DNA of 44,871 bases. Source: a virus. The stretch spans positions 1 to 44,871 of the IMG/VR virus record IMGVR_UViG_3300050020_000405; one strand, 5' to 3'. This document shows, piece by piece, positions 1-5,716 of this stretch. The translations under genes were made by a program, and so were the position numbers. Numbering within the stretch: the stretch's first letter is position 1; the number at the start of each line of letters is the position of its first letter. The notes under the pieces were generated by a model, which saw only the letters and a list, made by a program, of their open reading frames with translations, ran no database searches and was not told the DNA's origin.

Positions 1-116
1 CGGATTTCCGCCTTGCGCCGGCGCCAGTTGGCCATTTTGCGCAACATTCGTTCTCGCTTGTCCTGTCGGCGGTTATACCGTCTTAAGAACGGCACTCTCT
101 GCACGCACTGCGTCAT
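1..116 (-). CDS. N-terminal part of a 94-residue basic protein (duplicated by the terminal overlap)
   Basis: This is the first part of the gene given in full at 44576-44860; it runs off the left edge because of the circle overlap. The start codon at 116 overlaps the stop of the upstream small membrane gene as ATGA, which supports this start by translational coupling. The visible part is rich in Arg and Lys. Confidence 0.6.
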   Translation of the reverse strand, partial: MTQCVQRVPFLRRYNRRQDKRERMLRKMANWRRRKAEI

Positions 117-127
117 ATTCTATTGTT
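1..127. repeat. Terminal direct repeat, left copy (circle closure)
   Basis: Bases 1-127 are identical to 44745-44871. A 127-base exact overlap is what an assembler using a 127-mer leaves at the ends of a circular contig, so the molecule is probably a closed circle of about 44,744 bp. A true short terminal repeat of a linear virion genome is the alternative. A single reading frame runs through the joint in the right copy, which agrees with either. Confidence 0.9.
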
Positions 128-265
128 AGACCGCTTTTTCTTTTCTTGGCGGTCATACATTTCTTTTTCTTGCGCGGCGCACTCCATAAACCACAAACCG
201 ATTCCTGCCAGCACCACAAGGCATGGGATAACGATGCAGATTATCGTGATCATTTTGTCGCTCAT
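113..265 (-). CDS. Small single-pass membrane protein, 50 residues
   Basis: The protein starts MSDKMI, has one hydrophobic helix at about residues 5-27 and a charged Glu/Lys/Arg-rich tail, so it is probably an inner-membrane protein with a cytoplasmic tail. The ATG at 265 is chosen over an upstream start because an AAGGA ribosome site lies just before it and because the attC-like site 1 ends 20 bp upstream (GTTAGAC at 286-292). Its stop overlaps the next gene as ATGA. The function is not recognised. It is the last gene of the cassette-like block. Confidence 0.6.
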   Translation of the reverse strand: MSDKMITIICIVIPCLVVLAGIGLWFMECAAQEKEMYDRQEKKKRSNNRI

Positions 266-285
266 ATTTTTCCTTTTTTGTCGCG

Positions 286-390
286 GTCTAACCACGCGCT
301 GCTGCCAACGCGGGCTACGGCTTCAGATTCGTTTTGGACTCCGGCGGTTGTTTTCATAAATTCGGCGTGGCAGAGCTTGATTCGTTGTGC
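286..390 (+). repeat. attC-like site 1
   Basis: An imperfect palindrome with ends GTCTAAC (perfect RYYYAAC) and GTTGTGC. The arms are GCTGCTGCCAACGC on the left and the complement of GCTCTGCCACGC on the right; the left arm carries one extra G and one extra A six bases apart, the geometry of the extrahelical bases of integron attC sites. The right part reads GAGCTTGATTCGTT, typical of the attC 3' half. Site polarity is +, while the flanking ORFs read on -. Confidence 0.65.
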
Positions 391-632
391 CGCCTCCATT
401 CCTCGATTTTCTTGAAGACGTTTTCGTTTCGTTCCCAATCATCTTCGACATGATCTTTTTGGAAAAGTGAGGTATAGGCCATCGTTCCGTTTATTCCCCG
501 CAGTGCGATCAGGATGGCATAGAGTGCTTCGAGCAGGGCGGCGTCGGCACAATAAGTCCTTGGAGCGCAATTCTGCGCTGCCTTTTGGTTGGCGGACGTC
601 GCGGGCTTCGATTTTGGATTTTTGGTTTTCAT
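354..632 (-). CDS. Hypothetical cassette protein, 92 residues
   Basis: No family is recognised. The first ~29 residues are encoded by attC-like site 2 and the last ~12 by attC-like site 1. The body (about residues 30-80) has a hydrophobic helix rich in Ala and Leu, then an acidic and charged segment with several Trp and Glu residues. The ATG at 632 is the first in frame, but it lies inside the loop of the recombination-like site, so the natural start may differ. Confidence 0.45.
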   Translation of the reverse strand: MKTKNPKSKPATSANQKAAQNCAPRTYCADAALLEALYAILIALRGINGTMAYTSLFQKDHVEDDWERNENVFKKIEEWRRHNESSSATPNL

Positions 633-680
633 AGATTGGTTTCGTTTTGACGCGCAGAATGGCTCAAGTCCACGTTAGCT
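546..680 (+). repeat. attC-like site 2
   Basis: The left arm GAGCGCAATTCTGCGC (563-578) pairs with GCGCAGAATGGCTC (652-665), leaving one G and one A unpaired in the left arm. The right end is GGCTCAAGTCCACGTTAGC, close to the classical attC right half. The left RYYYAAC box is degenerate (GGCACAAT). The stop codon TAA of the gene at 675-884 lies in the CTAAC of the complementary strand, a typical position for a cassette gene. Confidence 0.6.
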
Positions 681-884
681 GATATAGCGTATGAGGTCAT
701 TGATGCTTCTCACTTTTACCCTGTCGCCATCGTGATACGCCCAGCATGTTCCGTCTCCTTTTACAAGCGTGATGCCGACGCATTTAAGTTGGTGTTTTAT
801 TTGCTCGTGATCCACGCACGCCTCGACAGTCTTTTGAGCGAGGATGAACTCGCGGGCGAAATCTATTCTTTGTTGTGGTGTCAT
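675..884 (-). CDS. Hypothetical cassette protein, 69 residues
   Basis: A small soluble protein beginning MTPQQRIDF. The N-terminal half is helical and charged; the C-terminal half has alternating hydrophobic residues with a WAYHDGDRVKV segment that looks like a small beta structure. No family is recognised. The ATG at 884 follows the GTTAGC end of attC-like site 3 by a few bases and the stop lies in site 2, so this is the cleanest single-gene cassette of the block. An in-frame TTG lies 12 bp upstream. Confidence 0.6.
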   Translation of the reverse strand: MTPQQRIDFAREFILAQKTVEACVDHEQIKHQLKCVGITLVKGDGTCWAYHDGDRVKVRSINDLIRYIS

Positions 885-888
885 ATCA

Positions 889-977
889 GCTAACAAATCG
901 TCGCAGCCAATGCCGGTTGGCGCTCTCAGCCAAGTCCGGGCGTCACTGGCCCGGCATGGCTGGACTCTGCGTTAGCC
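889..977 (+). repeat. attC-like site 3
   Basis: An 89-bp imperfect palindrome. The left end is GCTAACAAATCG and the right end TGCGTTAGCC. The inner arm GCAGCCAATGCCGG pairs with CCGGCATGGCTG with one unpaired A on the left. The right half GGCTGGACTCTGCGTTAG closely resembles the right half of the classical aadA attC site. Together with site 4 this is the best conserved member of the array. Confidence 0.7.
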
Positions 978-1354
978 ATCCTTGCCGTGGCGTGTATGTG
1001 CTTCACGAGTTGGCCGAAGATCACGGTTTCGGTTTCTTCGTCCACCGCTATCAAGTGGCGCACCGAATAGAACAGGTGGTAGGCTTCGTGAGCGATTACT
1101 TCGGCGAGTTCATCGTCTCGCAGGTTGGCATTGATGATGATTTTGTGGATTGCGTCCGGCGTCACACACCCCTCTTGCTCGTAGGTTTTGTGCTGTCCGC
1201 GTCCGTCCATGTCCTCGACGGTGATTGAGAGTTCCAGCCGGAAGCCGAGCGAGTCAGTTACGAGCTTCGACGGATGGCTAACAAATCGCTGCACCCGCAA
1301 TGACTGCTGCGCGGGCGGTTCAGCAAGTTCGTGAGATTTCAGAGCAGCAGTCAT
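926..1354 (-). CDS. HExxH zinc metallopeptidase-like protein, 142 residues
   Basis: The motif HEAYH at residues 89-93 (two His and the catalytic Glu) is followed by DEETET at about 105-110, which could supply a third zinc ligand. This resembles the short ImmA/IrrE-type phage and mobile-element metallopeptidases, but no partner repressor is next to it. Residues ~40-70 form beta-strand-like sequence. The ATG at 1354 overlaps the stop of the preceding gene as ATGA and lies in attC-like site 4, so about 26 N-terminal residues are encoded by that site; the C-terminus runs into site 3. There is no good start just after site 4, so the long form is probably used. Confidence 0.65.
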   Translation of the reverse strand: MTAALKSHELAEPPAQQSLRVQRFVSHPSKLVTDSLGFRLELSITVEDMDGRGQHKTYEQEGCVTPDAIHKIIINANLRDDELAEVIAHEAYHLFYSVRHLIAVDEETETVIFGQLVKHIHATARMANAESSHAGPVTPGLG

Positions 1355-1375
1355 GGGGTGAGCTTAGCGTTCGGC
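1276..1375 (+). repeat. attC-like site 4
   Basis: A 100-bp imperfect palindrome with ends GGCTAACAAATCG and AGCTTAGCGTTCGGC. The left arm GCTGCACCCGCAATGACT pairs with AGTCATGGGGTGAGC; the left arm has an extra G (GCTG against GCT) and an extra base before ATG. The stop of the 109-residue gene and the start of the metallopeptidase gene both lie in it (ATGA at 1351-1354). Confidence 0.7.
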
Positions 1376-1680
1376 GGCACTAGTCCGCGCTCAATTAAAG
1401 AGTCCATGATTTCTTTTGACGCAATCTTCCAGCCGTGGCGCATTAGCACTCCGGCAGCCGCCGTCGTATTCTGGTCGCCTATTTTCTTACGAAGCATTTT
1501 CCCAATTTCATCCACGTCATTTATCCACACGGCTTCCGGCCACGGACATTGTGGCCACCAGTCCAGTGCCGCCGAACCAGCCGGTGCAGCGAGTGAGCTT
1601 TGTCCCGACCACCGAGGAATGGTTGACATTTGCGTGAGCGCAAACGGCGCATCGTGCGTATTTTCTCGTTCATCGCTCAT
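1351..1680 (-). CDS. Hypothetical cassette protein, 109 residues
   Basis: Starts MSDERE at the ATG at 1680, just after an AGAAAGG segment. Residues 1-36 are encoded by attC-like site 5 and residues ~102-109 by site 4. The body between them has several Trp residues followed by a helical charged segment (DVDEIGKMLRKKIGD). No family is recognised. It overlaps the upstream gene by 11 bp. The N-terminal 36 residues parallel those of the next gene upstream (MSD..., then a GQS-x-L-x-A-x-AGSA segment) because both are translations of related sites. Confidence 0.5.
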   Translation of the reverse strand: MSDERENTHDAPFALTQMSTIPRWSGQSSLAAPAGSAALDWWPQCPWPEAVWINDVDEIGKMLRKKIGDQNTTAAAGVLMRHGWKIASKEIMDSLIERGLVPPNAKLTP

Positions 1681-1700
1681 CGCTGACCTTTCTCTTCGGC
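1571..1700 (+). repeat. attC-like site 5 (diverged)
   Basis: The left end is GCCGAAC with arm GGTGCAGCGAGTGAGC; the right end, read on the other strand, is GCCGAAGAGAAAGG with arm GGTCAGCGATGAGC. The left arm has two extra G residues at the usual spacing. The RYYYAAC and GTTRRRY boxes are degenerate (GCCGAAC and CTTCGGC). It is recognised mainly by comparison with site 6, whose left end is almost the same. Confidence 0.5.
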
Positions 1701-1954
1701 GCTTGGCATTGTGCCGTCCACGCTGGCAGTGACCATGACAGCACGGCGTCCACTGCATTGCGGTATTCGTGGTCGGCAGAATATCGCTCTGATTGTAGGG
1801 CGAGCATCGCCAGCCAGTGCGCCGATTCCACGCTCTTTTCCAGCGCCGAACCCGCCGTTGCAGATAATTCGCTCTGCCCCTTCACTTTTGGATGGACTGG
1901 GGTATCAGCGTTCATCCCGCCAAATCCGTGCGCGTATGTCGTTTTGTCGCTCAT
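1670..1954 (-). CDS. Hypothetical cassette protein, 94 residues
   Basis: Starts MSDKTT at an ATG that overlaps the upstream stop as ATGA. Residues 1-36 come from attC-like site 6 and the last ~10 from site 5. The central part (about 37-85) is a predicted helix pair with SAHWLAMLALQSERYSAD and a following AVDAVLSW segment. No known family is recognised. The modular build (site-encoded N-terminus, unique core, site-encoded tail) matches its neighbour. Confidence 0.5.
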   Translation of the reverse strand: MSDKTTYAHGFGGMNADTPVHPKVKGQSELSATAGSALEKSVESAHWLAMLALQSERYSADHEYRNAVDAVLSWSLPAWTAQCQAPKRKVSDER

Positions 1955-1975
1955 ATCTGAACTTTCTCGTTAGCC
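1845..1975 (+). repeat. attC-like site 6
   Basis: Left end GCCGAAC with arm GTTGCAGATAATTCGC; right end ATCTGAACTTTCTCGTTAGCC. Compared with the complement of the right arm (GTTCAGATAT), the left arm has one extra G and one extra A. CTGAACTT before CGTTAG is the usual form of an attC right half. Confidence 0.6.
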
Positions 1976-2253
1976 GTCTTACACATCCGGGCGCGAAGGG
2001 CGTTAAACAACCTTTCAATGTCGGCGCAAGTGAACATGTTTTTGCGATGGTCAATGACAGCCTTGCTTCCGGTGAGCAGCGGATCGAGCCAGTTAGTCGG
2101 CACGTCGTCAATCAGACGGCTAACCAATCGCTGATCCGCGACTCCGGGAGTCCCTACAGGTTTGCCGGTGCGAGGCTGGCAGCGCGCCAGATGCCTTGCG
2201 TCGGTGCTTGACCGTTTTATTTTCTTCGGATTGGTTGTAGATTTTTTCCGCAT
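1951..2253 (-). CDS. Hypothetical cassette protein, up to 100 residues
   Basis: The conserved-looking core is the C-terminal half, TNWLDPLLTG ... DIERLFNALRARM, a short helical domain that I associate with small hypothetical proteins of environmental bacteria. The basic N-terminal ~45 residues are encoded by or next to attC-like site 7, so the true start may be a GTG shortly after the GTTAGCC of that site (near 2100) and not the ATG at 2253. The stop overlaps the next start as ATGA. Confidence 0.5.
   Translation of the reverse strand: MRKKSTTNPKKIKRSSTDARHLARCQPRTGKPVGTPGVADQRLVSRLIDDVPTNWLDPLLTGSKAVIDHRKNMFTCADIERLFNALRARMCKTANEKVQI
2118..2220 (+). repeat. attC-like site 7 (weak)
   Basis: The left end GGCTAACCAATCGCTGATCC is clear. 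The right end GTCGGTGCTTGACCGTT has the expected order of elements, but pairing with the left arm is poor and the last box (GTTTTAT) is off consensus. Local hairpins are inside. Position between two ORFs supports it more than the sequence does. Confidence 0.35.
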
Positions 2254-2254
2254 A

Positions 2255-2833
2255 TTATCGTTTTGGGTTGTCGCCGGCGCGGGATAGTTCCCCGTTCTGC
2301 AATGCTATGATTGGACGAGTTTCGCATTGCGGGCTGTTGAGCCCATGCTCCTCGATGATTTTGGCTCGGGCAAGCGTTATGGTTGATCCCAGGTATCTCT
2401 CCATCGGAGCCATCCAATCGCAGGCAGGACACCACGCACACGTTGCAGAACCAGGAGCTGCACACAATGAGGGCCGCGCTTGGCTTGTGAGTAATTCGGA
2501 TGTCATTTGGGCGGCCCTCATGTGTGAGCTTGATTCGTTAGCCTGCTTGCGCTGTTGTTCTTTTATGGCTTCCTTCATCCATTCCCATCCCGGCCATTCA
2601 CCGTCCAGCTTTGCGGTGGCTGCTCCAAGTTCGTCGCTGTCATTCCAGACCATCATCAGATATTCCTCGAATAGCTTCCGGTCTTTCCCGCGCAGTTTCG
2701 CCATGATGCGCCGATGGAGTGGCGACCATTTCGTGCAGAGGTCACACTTGCATTTCCGACGCAGGCTAACAACGCGCTTCACCGCAACGCCCGTTGGACG
2801 CTGCTGGTTATCCGATAAGGTTTCAGGTTTCAT
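2255..2833 (-). CDS. Composite cassette protein with two Cys clusters, 192 residues
   Basis: The frame seems to be two cassette genes joined through attC-like site 8. Part one (residues ~20-96) has CKCDLC, a short basic segment and helices ending near a Trp-rich EWPGWEW. Residues ~97-129 are the translation of site 8. Part two (~130-192) begins with a second Cys cluster, CAWCPAC, followed by a helix. The Cys clusters suggest small zinc-binding domains, but no family is recognised. Part two could be made separately from the ATG near residue 141. The ATG at 2833 lies in the loop of site 9. Confidence 0.5.
   Translation of the reverse strand: MKPETLSDNQQRPTGVAVKRVVSLRRKCKCDLCTKWSPLHRRIMAKLRGKDRKLFEEYLMMVWNDSDELGAATAKLDGEWPGWEWMKEAIKEQQRKQANESSSHMRAAQMTSELLTSQARPSLCAAPGSATCAWCPACDWMAPMERYLGSTITLARAKIIEEHGLNSPQCETRPIIALQNGELSRAGDNPKR
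2445..2543 (+). repeat. attC-like site 8
   Basis: Arms GCTGCACACAATGAGGGC (left) and the complement of GCTCACACATGAGGGC (right) pair almost perfectly, leaving one G and one A unpaired on the left, six bases apart. The right end GTGAGCTTGATTCGTTAGCC is typical; the left box GCAGAAC is degenerate. The whole site is translated in frame on the minus strand inside the 192-residue ORF. Confidence 0.65.
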
Positions 2834-2874
2834 AAAGTCATTAGTCGGGCGTGGGTGAGCTTGTGCCGTTCGGC
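2764..2874 (+). repeat. attC-like site 9
   Basis: Left end GGCTAACAACGCG, right end GGTGAGCTTGTGCCGTTCGGC, nearly the same right end as site 4. The arm GCTTCACCGCAACGCCCG pairs with CGGGCGTGGGTGAGC. It is the last recognisable site before the terminase side of the block. Confidence 0.6.
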
Positions 2875-3122
2875 GTCACTTCGATCATTTGGCCGTGGTC
2901 ATTTACGGTCATCCTCCCACGCTCGGCGAGGATGCTGTATATCCGAGCCTTCCGGTGGCTTGTATCGCACCAGAAGTCTCCCACGAGCAGGGTCATACAG
3001 GCTCTTTCGAGTTCGCACGGTGACGCCGAAGCTGACGGCGAGTGCGCGTTGATATTCCGTTGTGTTCTTTTGAAAATCGCAGCACTTTCCAATGCAGGCA
3101 TGTGAGGCAAGACGCCATTCAT
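2841..3122 (-). CDS. Hypothetical protein, 93 residues
   Basis: The ATG at 3122 overlaps the stop of the upstream 81-residue gene as ATGA; a second ATG follows at 3101. The core (about residues 40-80) reads as a compact domain with FWCDTSHRKARIYSILAE. The last ~11 residues come from attC-like site 9. The N-terminal 40 residues are Ser/Ala-rich and of low complexity. No family is recognised. Confidence 0.45.
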   Translation of the reverse strand: MNGVLPHMPALESAAIFKRTQRNINAHSPSASASPCELERACMTLLVGDFWCDTSHRKARIYSILAERGRMTVNDHGQMIEVTPNGTSSPTPD

Positions 3123-3364
3123 ACGTTAAATCCCACTACCCGCGCCACGCTGTTCTTAAGATATTTCCGGTAACGCCGCTTGTAGCCTTTGCGCGGCTTG
3201 CACGGCTTATAGGTCTTGATCGTGCCGGCTTTCACCGCCGCGGCCAGATCGGAATCGTTCCAGGCCGTTATCAGTTTGACTTGGTAGGCCCCCAGCAACG
3301 CTGGCAGATGGTCAAACATCTCCTGGGTCACCGGCTCATTCTGCAATTTCAATTGGTCGGGCAT
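3119..3364 (-). CDS. Hypothetical protein downstream of terminase, 81 residues
   Basis: A small protein with a helical N-terminal half (QEMFDHLPALLGAYQVKL) and a very basic C-terminal half (KPRKGYKRRYRKYLK), so it could bind nucleic acid. It begins 14 bp after the terminase stop and is coupled to the following gene by ATGA. The stop region contains ATTTAAC, a perfect RYYYAAC box, but I found no matching partner to call another attC-like site. Confidence 0.5.
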   Translation of the reverse strand: MPDQLKLQNEPVTQEMFDHLPALLGAYQVKLITAWNDSDLAAAVKAGTIKTYKPCKPRKGYKRRYRKYLKNSVARVVGFNV

Positions 3365-3378
3365 TGGTTTGATGTTTC

Positions 3379-5409
3379 TTAGTAGCTGCCGCCGCCGCTC
3401 GTCTTCACTTTGCCACCCGCCTCCACGTAGCGCAGGCCGCGCGTGATGGCATATCTTAGGTCGTCAATCCAATCCTCGCAGGCGTCGTCGCTCGTGGTCG
3501 TGTCCGTGGGCAGGCAGTAATTGTTAGCCGCCCAGATGAAATTCCGGCATTCCCGGTTCGCAAAGAAACGCGGGCTGTTCGTCACCGGTGCCAGCGTCTT
3601 TTCCGCGTCAAAATAAAGCATGCCGTTGATGGCCGAGAGACCGTCCCTTATGTCCAGGCCTGGCGCCGGCACAAACGGCCGCAACACGCCCGGCCGGTCC
3701 CCGCGCATCGCCCGCTGGTTTTGCGCCGCCCACAATTTCGTGATCAAATCCATCCCCTTGCCGTCCGCCGCCGTCTGGTTGCGCGCCGCGCGCGGGTCAA
3801 TCAGGTTTTCAAACACGTCCTCGTAAATCCGGTCCAAGGCGTTCCCGTTCCGGATCGCTTCCCGGATGAGCAGCCGGTGATAATTGTCGCGCGCCTGATT
3901 TTGTAAAATCGCTTCAACCTCGCCATCCAAATCCGGCGGCAAATCTCCGCCGGTAAACAGCGCCAGTTTGTCCACAATTTCTGCCGGCACGCGCACCTTT
4001 TCCAGGTCGTCAAACAGCTTCACGTATTCCTCCGGCCCGTAGCCAATCGTGGGCTGTGCCGGGCCAACCTTGCCGTTCAGCAGTTTCGGGTTGGGACTCG
4101 TCACCGCCCATTCGCCATACGTCGCCCAGTCCGGCCATTCGCGCACCAGATACACGTTGGGCCGCTCCGCGCTCTCGCCCCGGCACACCCGCAGCCAGAT
4201 CGTTGCCCATTTCTTCGCCCCGCCCGGGTCCGTGATCTTATACATCGTGCCCTCCGCCGGGATTTGCTCCAAATCCACCAGGTTCCACTCCCCGAACTTC
4301 GGCAGCGCCCGCCCGCGCACGGATTCACAATATCCGTAGGCGCGCGCCATGGTGTATTCCGCGTTGCCCTTGCCAAGGCACAGTTCCTTGATGCCGCCCG
4401 GCAGCGCGTAGCCGCTGAAGGGGTTGTGCTCCGTGAACCGGTAGAAAATCGCGAGCCGCTTTTTATCGTCCACCTGCACTACCGGCATGTGGCCCGATGG
4501 CAGGCCCGGCACGTTCACCCGGCCGGCTAGGAGTTCCGCCGGCGCGTTCCGCACGGTCCGCACGTTCGCCTTCAGTTCCTTGATGGTCGGCGTGATGCCG
4601 TCTAATGGGCTATACATCCAGTGGATCTTCGCCCCGCGCGTGGCGCACACAATTTGAATATTTTCAAACCAGGGCAGCGTGCAATTTTCGTCCAAGAGCG
4701 CCCCGACGTCCGGAATTTTTGGATTCAGCGGCACGGTCGTTGCCTTGCCCAGTTCCCAGCCAAGAAAATCGCTTACGTCTTGCGTAAAATTCAAGAAATA
4801 GATCTCACACCCGCTTTTTCTGGGGTCCTTCGGGTCCGGCAAAATAAGCAGGCCGTCAAAGCCGTTTTGCGGAGTGTAATGCACCCGGAACTTAGTGCTG
4901 CGCACGTTGTTCAGCGCCTTGATCCAGTCCGGCAGATAATGCCAGAACGTCTGCTGCAAATTCGCCACGCTGGAGAGGGCGTTATCCTGCATGGCCCACC
5001 GCTTGGCCTTGCCGTATTCCAGGCAGCACTCCAGAAAACGCGGCACGCCGTCCTCCGTCTTGCCCGCCCGCCGGCCGCCGCTCTCATAGACAACTTGAAA
5101 TTTAGCCAGCAATTCATCCACCGTGCGGCTCTCCGGCAGGCGCAGCCGATGATACAGCGGGTCCGTCTCCGCCGCGCGCAACAGCGCCGCCCGGCCGTTC
5201 AGAAACTGATTCAGCTCCTGCGCCGTTTTCTGGTCCGCCATGTCCCGCGCCATCTGTTCGTCGCTCGGCAGCGGCAGCAGCGGGTGCGGTTTGAACGCAT
5301 AAAGCTCGTCCACCCGTTCTTCACGCTCTCCGCGTTCCGGCTTTTGCGGAATGGGGAGAGGGCCGGGGAGGGGTGTCCCTGCTTCAGGCGTCTGGACTGT
5401 CTCGCTCAT
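3379..5409 (-). CDS. terL: Terminase large subunit, 676 residues
   Basis: The DNA-packaging motor that drives the genome into the prohead and cuts it. A Walker A-like GGRRAGKT lies at about residues 111-118, after an adenine-motif-like KFQVVYESG, followed by a typical ATPase core; the C-terminal half holds the nuclease-like region (ITDPGGAKKWA and the final DDACEDWIDDLRYA segment). The ATG at 5409 is chosen over an upstream TTG because an AGGA site lies 10 bases before it. Residues ~12-22 (PLPGPLPIP) are the translation of a short dispersed repeat, an unusual N-terminal extension. No small terminase is recognised immediately upstream. Confidence 0.85.
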   Translation of the reverse strand: MSETVQTPEAGTPLPGPLPIPQKPERGEREERVDELYAFKPHPLLPLPSDEQMARDMADQKTAQELNQFLNGRAALLRAAETDPLYHRLRLPESRTVDELLAKFQVVYESGGRRAGKTEDGVPRFLECCLEYGKAKRWAMQDNALSSVANLQQTFWHYLPDWIKALNNVRSTKFRVHYTPQNGFDGLLILPDPKDPRKSGCEIYFLNFTQDVSDFLGWELGKATTVPLNPKIPDVGALLDENCTLPWFENIQIVCATRGAKIHWMYSPLDGITPTIKELKANVRTVRNAPAELLAGRVNVPGLPSGHMPVVQVDDKKRLAIFYRFTEHNPFSGYALPGGIKELCLGKGNAEYTMARAYGYCESVRGRALPKFGEWNLVDLEQIPAEGTMYKITDPGGAKKWATIWLRVCRGESAERPNVYLVREWPDWATYGEWAVTSPNPKLLNGKVGPAQPTIGYGPEEYVKLFDDLEKVRVPAEIVDKLALFTGGDLPPDLDGEVEAILQNQARDNYHRLLIREAIRNGNALDRIYEDVFENLIDPRAARNQTAADGKGMDLITKLWAAQNQRAMRGDRPGVLRPFVPAPGLDIRDGLSAINGMLYFDAEKTLAPVTNSPRFFANRECRNFIWAANNYCLPTDTTTSDDACEDWIDDLRYAITRGLRYVEAGGKVKTSGGGSY
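5351..5375. repeat. Dispersed GGGGAGAGGG repeat inside terL
   Basis: ATGGGGAGAGGGCCGGGGAG belongs to the same family as the copies at 18866-18907, 39460-39507 and 41910-41963. Here it is translated in frame near the N-terminus of the terminase. The family resembles the short palindromic repeats dispersed in many bacterial chromosomes. Confidence 0.6.
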
Positions 5410-5430
5410 GTTAATCAATTCCTGCTGTTA

Positions 5431-5460
5431 TGCCGCTTCGCGCACCCGCGCGAAGCGGCA
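5431..5460. other. Perfect 13-bp hairpin upstream of terL
   Basis: TGCCGCTTCGCGC, loop ACCC, then the exact complement. It sits 22 bp before the terminase start and after the small collagen-like ORF. No T-run follows on either strand, so it is more likely an RNA structure, attenuator or protein site than a simple terminator. Confidence 0.6.
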
Positions 5461-5485
5461 ATGTTGTTCAGAACCTCACGCAGTG

Positions 5486-5599
5486 TTACTCCTGTTCTTG
5501 ATGTCCACCTTGCTTGGCTGGCTCGCCTTGCTTGCCGGGGTTGCCTTGCTTGCCGGGGTTGCCTTGTTCGTGACCTTCGTGTTTTGTTTCATTACTCAT
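5486..5599 (-). CDS. Tiny collagen-like peptide, 37 residues
   Basis: An ORF from ATG at 5599 to TAA, made almost only of Gly, Asn, Gln, Lys, Glu, Pro and His, with two exact copies of GNPGKQG and a third related GEPAKQG. Gly-X-Y spacing is collagen-like. There is no strong ribosome site. The repeats in the DNA make both coding and chance possible. It lies between terminase and the structured spacer upstream. Confidence 0.35.
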   Translation of the reverse strand: MSNETKHEGHEQGNPGKQGNPGKQGEPAKQGGHQEQE

Positions 5600-5609
5600 T
5601 TTTGTTTGT

Positions 5610-5701
5610 GCGACACAACGTCGCGTTTCTGTGAACGGTTATAGACGTTCACATTGTTTTTGTTTATCGCAGTTCGACGACGGCTATAAACGCCGTCGAA
5701 C
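5610..5701. other. Cluster of three hairpins in the spacer upstream of terL
   Basis: Three short perfect stems follow each other: GCGAC/GTCGC at 5610-5624, GTGAACG/CGTTCAC at 5631-5652, and CGACGGC/GCCGTCG at 5678-5698 with extra outer pairing. With the 13-bp hairpin at 5431 they fill most of the 300-bp gap between the 57-residue gene and terminase. The gap could hold an end of the replication-gene transcript, a packaging (pac) recognition region or a structured RNA. Confidence 0.45.
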
Positions 5702-5716
5702 TTGATTCTTAAAATG

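Noticed and set aside
3000-3131. A tenth site in the main array ending at GTTAAAT (3125-3131)
   Set aside because: The box is perfect, but no complementary left arm could be found; left out of the site list.
3525-3535. GTTAGCC in terL as another attC-like end
   Set aside because: No pairing arm or partner box within 150 bp; it lies in a conserved part of the terminase frame.
4621-5634. + strand frame of 337 codons opposite terL
   Set aside because: Shadow of the terminase gene; the terminase frame has ATPase and nuclease motifs.
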